From assembly GCF_000010665.1 (NCBI RefSeq), contig NC_012796.1, forward strand, positions 4,426,001 to 4,490,000: DNA of 64,000 nt, given 5' to 3'. This stretch comes from Solidesulfovibrio magneticus RS-1 (GTDB lineage Bacteria; Desulfobacterota; Desulfovibrionia; Desulfovibrionales; Desulfovibrionaceae). Shown in pieces: positions 59,893-64,000 of the stretch (positions within the stretch are counted from its first letter, which is position 1; each line of letters starts with the position of its first letter). The position numbers and the translations under genes are program-made. Under the pieces are notes generated by a model. It ran no database searches, had not been told where the DNA came from, and was given only the letters and a program-made list of their open reading frames with translations.

Positions 59893-60837
59893 CTACCCGC
59901 CCACCTTGAGGAGCCTCAGCTCCCCGGGCACGACCGGCCAGCGTCGGCGCGGCGCGACCACCGGCGCGTCGGGCAGGCCCTGCATGAACCGCCACACCCG
60001 CTCAAGCGGCATGTGGGAGCGCAGGTAGTCCTCGCACTTGGAGAAGCTGTAGTGATGGGCCAGGCTGCGCCCGAGCACGGCCACCTTCATGTGGCCCGCG
60101 GCCAGGGCAAGGTTGACGGCCTTCTCGTCGGTGGTGGTCTGGCCGGCCACCTTGGTGGTGGGGAACGGCAGCACAAGCCGCATCATACGCTGGTCAAAAA
60201 TCACGCAGTTGATGGTGAGGTAGCCCACGTAGGCATACTTGGGCGGCGCGTCGCGCAGGTAGACCTCGGCCAGATTCTCGTGGACGAGCTTCTCCCACAT
60301 CCAGCGATGGTAAACCCAGTTTTCCTCGATGGGCGGTCCGACGAACATGTGGCGTTCGGAGGGGTAGGACAGGCGCAGGAAGCGGTTGAGGACGTGGCGT
60401 CCGGGCGGGCTTATGGGCACAAGCGGCATGACCAGCGGCACGTCGGGACGTTCGGCGTGGTCGAGGTAGCCGTCGATCAAGTGTTCGAGCCAGTGAGGGG
60501 TGACGAACAGGTCTTCGTCGATCTTGATGATGACGTCGTCGATGTGGGCGGCGTAGATCTCGTTTTGGGCCTCCAGCACGGCCGGAACCAAGCCGCGCGG
60601 CCCGCGTTCCAGGAGCACGGCGTTGGCGTGGCGGGCCACGAAGCCCTTGGCCATGGCCAAGTGTTCCGGGGCCAAGGCGTTAGCCACAATGTAGATGCGC
60701 TTGAACCGGGAACAGTCGGTGTAGCGCTCCAGACAACGGATGCAGACGAGGAAGCAATCGAGCCTGTGCGAGGTGAGCAGCACCAGAACCGGTTGGATAT
60801 CGCCGCGGCGCGGTCGAAGATAGGTTAGCTTGCCCAT
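59893..60837 (-). CDS. Glycosyltransferase, GT-A type
   Basis: A 314-residue protein without signal peptide or membrane helix. The N-terminal strand-helix pattern (VLVLLTSHRLDCFLVCIRCL) and the metal motif DDVIIKIDEDLFVTPHWLEH (about 100-119) are typical of GT-A glycosyltransferases. The second half has aromatic and basic segments such as NWVYHRWMWEKLVHENLAEV. The donor and acceptor sugars are unknown. It stands alone, with no ribosome site of note. Confidence 0.72.
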   Translation of the reverse strand: MGKLTYLRPRRGDIQPVLVLLTSHRLDCFLVCIRCLERYTDCSRFKRIYIVANALAPEHLAMAKGFVARHANAVLLERGPRGLVPAVLEAQNEIYAAHIDDVIIKIDEDLFVTPHWLEHLIDGYLDHAERPDVPLVMPLVPISPPGRHVLNRFLRLSYPSERHMFVGPPIEENWVYHRWMWEKLVHENLAEVYLRDAPPKYAYVGYLTINCVIFDQRMMRLVLPFPTTKVAGQTTTDEKAVNLALAAGHMKVAVLGRSLAHHYSFSKCEDYLRSHMPLERVWRFMQGLPDAPVVAPRRRWPVVPGELRLLKVGG

Positions 60838-61209
60838 GGCCTTCCCTGGCTTTCAGGCATCCCTGCGTCAAAAGGTTAAACTACGGCTTCATCACGCTTT
60901 TCGGCATTTCCCAACAGGAACTTTAGCCCCTTTTTAATAAAAAAAACGTCCTCTTTTCAGCATGATACCAAGACGAACCAAGGGCGTGCCGGTTACGCCC
61001 CACGACAAGACTCCGACAGGAGCCCCCACAATACAGAAAAAAGTCACGGCAGCCCCGCTGCCGGGGCCGGCCGGTTCGCGCCGCCTTGACACGGGACGGA
61101 CGCGACGGTAAGCCTGCCTGATCCTTCTGGGTCGTGTCTGCCATGCCTGACTAACCCTTCGTCATGACAACAAAATTTTTTTCATACGAAGTGGGAAGCG
61201 GAGGTGCTT
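60838..61209. other. Divergent intergenic region, 372 bases
   Basis: Carries an imperfect inverted repeat TTCGT...ACGAA at 61158-61190 just ahead of the ferredoxin ribosome site, with a T-rich centre. The rest shows no gene. Confidence 0.5.
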
Positions 61210-61398
61210 ATGGGATATCGCGTCATTGTCGACACGCAAAAATGCATTGGCGACGGCGAATGCGTGGACGTGTGTCCGGTGGAAGTTTATGAGATGCGGG
61301 ACGGCAAGGCCGTGGCCGTCAACATGGAAGAATGCCTGGGCTGCGAATCCTGCGTCGAGGTGTGCGACCAGAAAGCCATCATCGTCGAAGAGCAGTAG
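61210..61398 (+). CDS. 7Fe ferredoxin, D. africanus FdIII-like
   Basis: A 62-residue ferredoxin. The first cluster site is CIGDGECVDVCP, in which Asp replaces the second Cys (C-x2-D-x2-C-x3-C), the hallmark of ferredoxin III, where a 3Fe-4S cluster can convert to 4Fe-4S or bind another metal. The second site CLGCESCVEVCDQ is a normal 4Fe-4S motif. Sequence and length agree closely with D. africanus FdIII as I remember it. ATG 61210 has GGAGG five bases upstream; an ATG at 61204 would spoil that spacing. It is an electron carrier of the cytoplasm. Confidence 0.95.
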   Translation: MGYRVIVDTQKCIGDGECVDVCPVEVYEMRDGKAVAVNMEECLGCESCVEVCDQKAIIVEEQ

Positions 61399-61421
61399 CA
61401 AAGCATAGCAATATCAACCGG

Positions 61422-61458
61422 CAACGGGAGCGGGCGAAAGTCCCGCTCCCGTTGCCGT
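61422..61458 (+). terminator. Hairpin after ferredoxin gene
   Basis: GGCAACGGGAGCGGG and CCCGCTCCCGTTGCC form 15 pairs around CGAAAGT. Only a weak T-run follows. Confidence 0.75.
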
Positions 61459-61534
61459 CTTGAGCCCGGGCCGCCCGACCCTCCGCCGGACACCGGGGAG
61501 GCGCGGCGCTGGCCCCGGCCGCCGGAGTCCGCCG

Positions 61535-62383
61535 ATGCAGTTGGATTTTTCCCCCGCCTTTGCCCGCTATGAAGCCATTGCCGCCGAAGCCGACGCCGCC
61601 TTTGCCAAGGTCGCGTCCCTGTGCCCGGACATGGTCAGCTGCGGCGAAGGGTGCAGCGATTGCTGCCATGCCCTGTTCGACCTGACTTTTATCGAGGCCC
61701 TGTACCTCAACCGCAAATTCAACGAAGCCTTCCCGCCCGGCCCGGCCCGCGACGCCGTGCTGGAGCGGGCCAACGCCGCCGACCGCGACGCCGCCAAGCT
61801 CAAGCGCAAGGCCTTTCGGGCCGACGAGCAGGGCGTGTCCACCCGCGAGATCCTCGAAAGCATCGCCCGCGAGCGCATCCGCTGCCCGCTTCTGGGCGAC
61901 GACGACCGTTGCATCCTCTACAAAAGCCGCCCCCTCACCTGCCGGCTCTACGGCGTGCCCCTGGAGATTTCCGGCGAGGCCCGTACCTGCGGCGCCGCCG
62001 GCTTCACCCCGGGCGGCCGCTATCCCACGGTCAAGATCGAAAAACTCCAGGACAAACTCGTGGCCCTGTCCCAGGAGCTGGTGGCCTCCATCCCCACCAA
62101 GCTGCCGCTGATGGCCGAAATGCTCGTGCCGGTGTCCTTTGCCCTGGTCACGGATTTCGACGACGAGTTCCTGGGCCTTTTGACCGAGGAAGAAATGGTC
62201 AAGCTCCACGAACAGGAAACCAAATGGGCGGCTGCCTCCGATCCCTTTGCTCCGGCCCCGGGCGGTTCGGCTTGCGGCTCCTGCGGCGAACAGGCCGGCT
62301 CACCGGCTTGTTCCTCCTGCACCGGCGGCACGTCCTGGGTCCTGCCCGGCCCGGACGGCGAGTCCGGCGGCAAGGCGGAATAG
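61535..62383 (+). CDS. YkgJ-family cysteine-cluster protein
   Basis: A 282-residue protein. The YkgJ/CxxCxxCC pattern is present as CGEGCSDCCHALFDLTF near residue 35, followed by CPLLGDDDRCILYKSRPLTC near 123 (C-P-L...C-x-I-Y-x-x-R-P-x-x-C). Such proteins probably bind Fe-S or zinc; their function is unknown. The C-terminal 30 residues add another Cys set, ACGSCGEQAGSPACSSC. It starts after the ferredoxin terminator. ATG 61535 is MQLDFSPAF. Confidence 0.87.
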   Translation: MQLDFSPAFARYEAIAAEADAAFAKVASLCPDMVSCGEGCSDCCHALFDLTFIEALYLNRKFNEAFPPGPARDAVLERANAADRDAAKLKRKAFRADEQGVSTREILESIARERIRCPLLGDDDRCILYKSRPLTCRLYGVPLEISGEARTCGAAGFTPGGRYPTVKIEKLQDKLVALSQELVASIPTKLPLMAEMLVPVSFALVTDFDDEFLGLLTEEEMVKLHEQETKWAAASDPFAPAPGGSACGSCGEQAGSPACSSCTGGTSWVLPGPDGESGGKAE

Positions 62384-62485
62384 CGTCGCGCCACGAGGCG
62401 CGCTCCCGGCATCTTGCCGGAACCACGCCACAACTATGACTTCTCTTGAAGATACGTTCGTATTTTTGAGAAACGAGAGAGACGC

Positions 62486-62845
62486 ATGGCCCACAGTCCC
62501 GAAGAGCTGGCCGAACTCAAGCGCGCCATCTACGACAAGGTCAAACCCCGTCGCCGCAAGTTCATCGACAAGATCGGCTACGACAACTGGGACCCCTTCC
62601 AGGAGCCCATGGACCCGCTGGACCTGCGCGAGGACGCCTCGCGCCGCACCAGCCAGCAACTCGTGACCGAATTCTTGACCACCGTGCCCGGGGCCTCGGA
62701 AGAATTCGCCAAAGGGGCCTGGGAGCTGTGCGTCGGGGTCATGTCCGGCTCCGAACGCCACCGGGGCATGTACAGCTTTTGCAAATGGTACAAGGAACTG
62801 CTGGTCCGCGAAGGCCTCGACGCCGAGCTGGGGCCAACCAAATAA
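62486..62845 (+). CDS. Conserved-looking protein of unknown function, 119 residues
   Basis: Starts MAHSPEELAELKRAIYDKVK with GAGAGAGAC upstream. It is helical, with the acidic segment WDPFQEPMDPLDLREDASRR, then TSQQLVTEFL, and an aromatic/Cys C-terminus GAWELCVGVM and MYSFCKWYKELLVREGL. No known domain is recognised. It is 18 bases ahead of a TPR gene and downstream of the ferredoxin and YkgJ genes, a grouping that suggests a shared role in metal or electron-carrier chemistry. Confidence 0.75.
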   Translation: MAHSPEELAELKRAIYDKVKPRRRKFIDKIGYDNWDPFQEPMDPLDLREDASRRTSQQLVTEFLTTVPGASEEFAKGAWELCVGVMSGSERHRGMYSFCKWYKELLVREGLDAELGPTK

Positions 62846-62863
62846 CGCCGAGAAGGATCATCC

Positions 62864-63493
62864 ATGGATTACACCGCCCGCACTCCCGACGAATTCATCG
62901 ACGAGCTTAAAAAACGCCTGTCCCAGAACCCCGGCTGCGGCGTGTCCCACTACAACCTGGGCACGGCCTACGTGGCCAAGGGACGCCTGATCGAGGCCGA
63001 GGCGGAATTCCACCAGGCCGTGGAATGTTCGCCGAGCCTGGCCGAGGGCTACGTGCAGCTCGGCGGCCTGGCCATGAACAAGGGCGACCTCGACGCCTGC
63101 CTGGAATGGAACGAGAAGGCCTGCCGGGCCCGGCCGCTTTTCGCCGTGCCCTACGGCAACATCGGCTTTGTCCACCTGCAGCGCGGCGAGATCGACAAGG
63201 CCGAAAAGGCCCTGCGCCGGGCGATTAAGATCGACGAGAAGTACGTCCAGGCCCTGGCCACCCTGGGCAGCGCCCTTTTCATGCAGGGCAAGCTGGAAGC
63301 GGCCGAGAACTTCAGCCAGAAGGCCCTGGCCATCGAACCCCAGTTCGGGCCGGCCATCAACAACCTGGCCCTGGTGGCCATGGAACGCGGCGATTTCGCC
63401 AAGGCCCAGGAGTTGGTCACCCAGGCCCGGGCCACCGGTTACGAGCCGCATCCCGACATGGTGCGCGAGATCGAAGCCGCCCTGAAGGCCTAA
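62864..63493 (+). CDS. TPR-repeat protein
   Basis: A 209-residue cytoplasmic protein made almost wholly of TPR units, such as HYNLGTAYVAKGRLIEAEAE, VPYGNIGFVHLQRGEIDKAE, ALATLGSALFMQGKLEAAEN and AINNLALVAMERGDFAKAQE. It has no signal peptide. GAAGGATCATCC precedes the ATG. Its close spacing to the 119-residue gene suggests they act together. Two hairpins lie downstream. Confidence 0.88.
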   Translation: MDYTARTPDEFIDELKKRLSQNPGCGVSHYNLGTAYVAKGRLIEAEAEFHQAVECSPSLAEGYVQLGGLAMNKGDLDACLEWNEKACRARPLFAVPYGNIGFVHLQRGEIDKAEKALRRAIKIDEKYVQALATLGSALFMQGKLEAAENFSQKALAIEPQFGPAINNLALVAMERGDFAKAQELVTQARATGYEPHPDMVREIEAALKA

Positions 63494-63513
63494 CGCCGCG
63501 CCCTTGAAAGCTC

Positions 63514-63542
63514 CCATGGCCTTGTTCACGAACAGGCCATGG
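63514..63542 (+). terminator. Hairpin with T-rich end after TPR gene
   Basis: CCATGGCCT pairs with AGGCCATGG, and an inner TGTTC pairs with GAACA; TTT follows. Confidence 0.6.
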
Positions 63543-63606
63543 TTTCGGTGCGTTGACAGCAAAACGCCGCCCGCTTCCGGCGACGATTCGACACGGGTCA
63601 CTTGCC

Positions 63607-63636
63607 GCCTCGCCGACGCCATGGCGTCGGCGAGGC
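63607..63636. repeat. Perfect 30-base palindrome
   Basis: GCCTCGCCGACGCCATGGCG and its exact complement run through to 63636, self-complementary over all 30 bases. It is followed by GTTTTC and precedes the last gene by 17 bases. It could be a terminator or a regulatory cruciform. Confidence 0.75.
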
Positions 63637-63653
63637 GTTTTCGGAGCGCCGCC

Positions 63654-64000
63654 ATGCCCTCCCGCCGCCGCCTCATGTCCGACGTCCGCGCCGCCCTTGC
63701 GCTGCCCACCGCCGAGGCCGCCCTGGCCGCCCTGGCCCCCATCGCGCCGATTAACCGCCAGGGGCCGCTGTTCTCCCTGCTTCTTAGTCCCGAGGCCGTC
63801 ATCGGCTGGCGGGCCGTGGTGGCCTTTGGCGCGTCCATGGCCGACATGGCCGCCTCTCGCCTGGAAGACGCCCGGGAGGTCTGGCGCAACCTCATGTGGC
63901 GGGTCAACGAGGAGTCGGGCAACATCGCCTGGGGCATCCCCCAGTGCATGGGCGAAACCCTGGCCCGCACGCCGACCCTTGCCGCCGACTACCACCGCAT
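63654..64000 (+). CDS. DVU0298-like HEAT-type protein (truncated by window edge)
   Basis: The visible 115 residues start MPSRRRLMSDVRAAL. They are helical and contain VWRNLMWRVNEESGNIAWGI near residue 76, a segment I associate with the DVU0298 family of Desulfovibrio, which has HEAT-like helical repeats. Function is unknown. An in-frame ATG at 63621 lies inside the 30-base palindrome; 63654 is preferred. The gene runs past the window edge. Confidence 0.7.
   Translation, partial: MPSRRRLMSDVRAALALPTAEAALAALAPIAPINRQGPLFSLLLSPEAVIGWRAVVAFGASMADMAASRLEDAREVWRNLMWRVNEESGNIAWGIPQCMGETLARTPTLAADYHR

Overview
The window is high-GC chromosomal DNA that reads as a sulfate-reducing deltaproteobacterium of the Desulfovibrionaceae. 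The nearest match I would guess is the Solidesulfovibrio / Desulfovibrio magneticus-fructosivorans branch. The reasons are a dissimilatory-type sulfate adenylyltransferase (sat), a Desulfovibrio africanus FdIII-like 7Fe ferredoxin, a DVU0298-like protein at the right edge, many signalling proteins, and a family of GC-rich intergenic palindromes. I saw no rRNA, tRNA, CRISPR array, insertion sequence or prophage gene.

Layout. 1-5.6 kb: truncated sensor kinase, yifB-type Mg-chelatase ATPase, an AT-richer membrane protein, a large hybrid histidine kinase and a 48-residue membrane peptide. 5.9-9.0 kb: an FKBP/methyltransferase fusion, two small secreted proteins and a low-GC islet with yidD and a DUF4177-like gene. 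9.1-12.9 kb: a Cys-rich protein, DsrE-like protein, rmlA, a Mog-like protein and a TPR lipoprotein. 13.2-17.8 kb: a membrane multi-PAS histidine kinase translationally coupled to a REC-PAS-GGDEF protein. 18-26.9 kb: a methyltransferase, an AlgI/AlgJ-like O-acetylation pair, corA, cmk, hisC, a universal stress protein, a gene with a sigma-54 promoter, and thpR. 27-33.7 kb: a secreted glucanase-like protein, a chemoreceptor and a soluble tandem-Cache protein.

33.7-40.4 kb: a MarR-DUF4405-methyltransferase operon with a palindromic operator, a phosphodiesterase, an HD hydrolase, argJ, an EF-hand lipoprotein, a TPR protein and a small Cys-rich exported protein. 41-48.4 kb: an aldehyde dehydrogenase, a TauE/SafE exporter divergent from a LysR regulator, an AbrB-family membrane protein, lepB and lepA. 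48.6-51.6 kb: sat, then an ArsR regulator, an iron-sulfur-type flavoprotein and a frameshifted monooxygenase. 51.8-57.6 kb: an endonuclease Q-like/UvrD helicase fusion, then a coupled cbiR-cobU-DHH operon. 57.6-64 kb: a Ser/Thr kinase, an acetyltransferase, a glycosyltransferase, ferredoxin III, a YkgJ-type protein, a conserved unknown, a TPR protein and a partial HEAT-like protein.

The most notable points are: (1) a single protein joining an EndoQ-like deaminated-base endonuclease to a UvrD-type helicase; (2) eight copies of a GC-rich hairpin element next to gene 3' ends whose stems covary; (3) an ArsR gene with matching TTCGAA palindromes at its own promoter and before the next gene; (4) a cobamide-remodelling cbiR-cobU operon carrying a DHH phosphoesterase; and (5) a clean -24/-12 promoter in front of a gene of unknown function. 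All identities come from reading motifs by eye; no database search was run.
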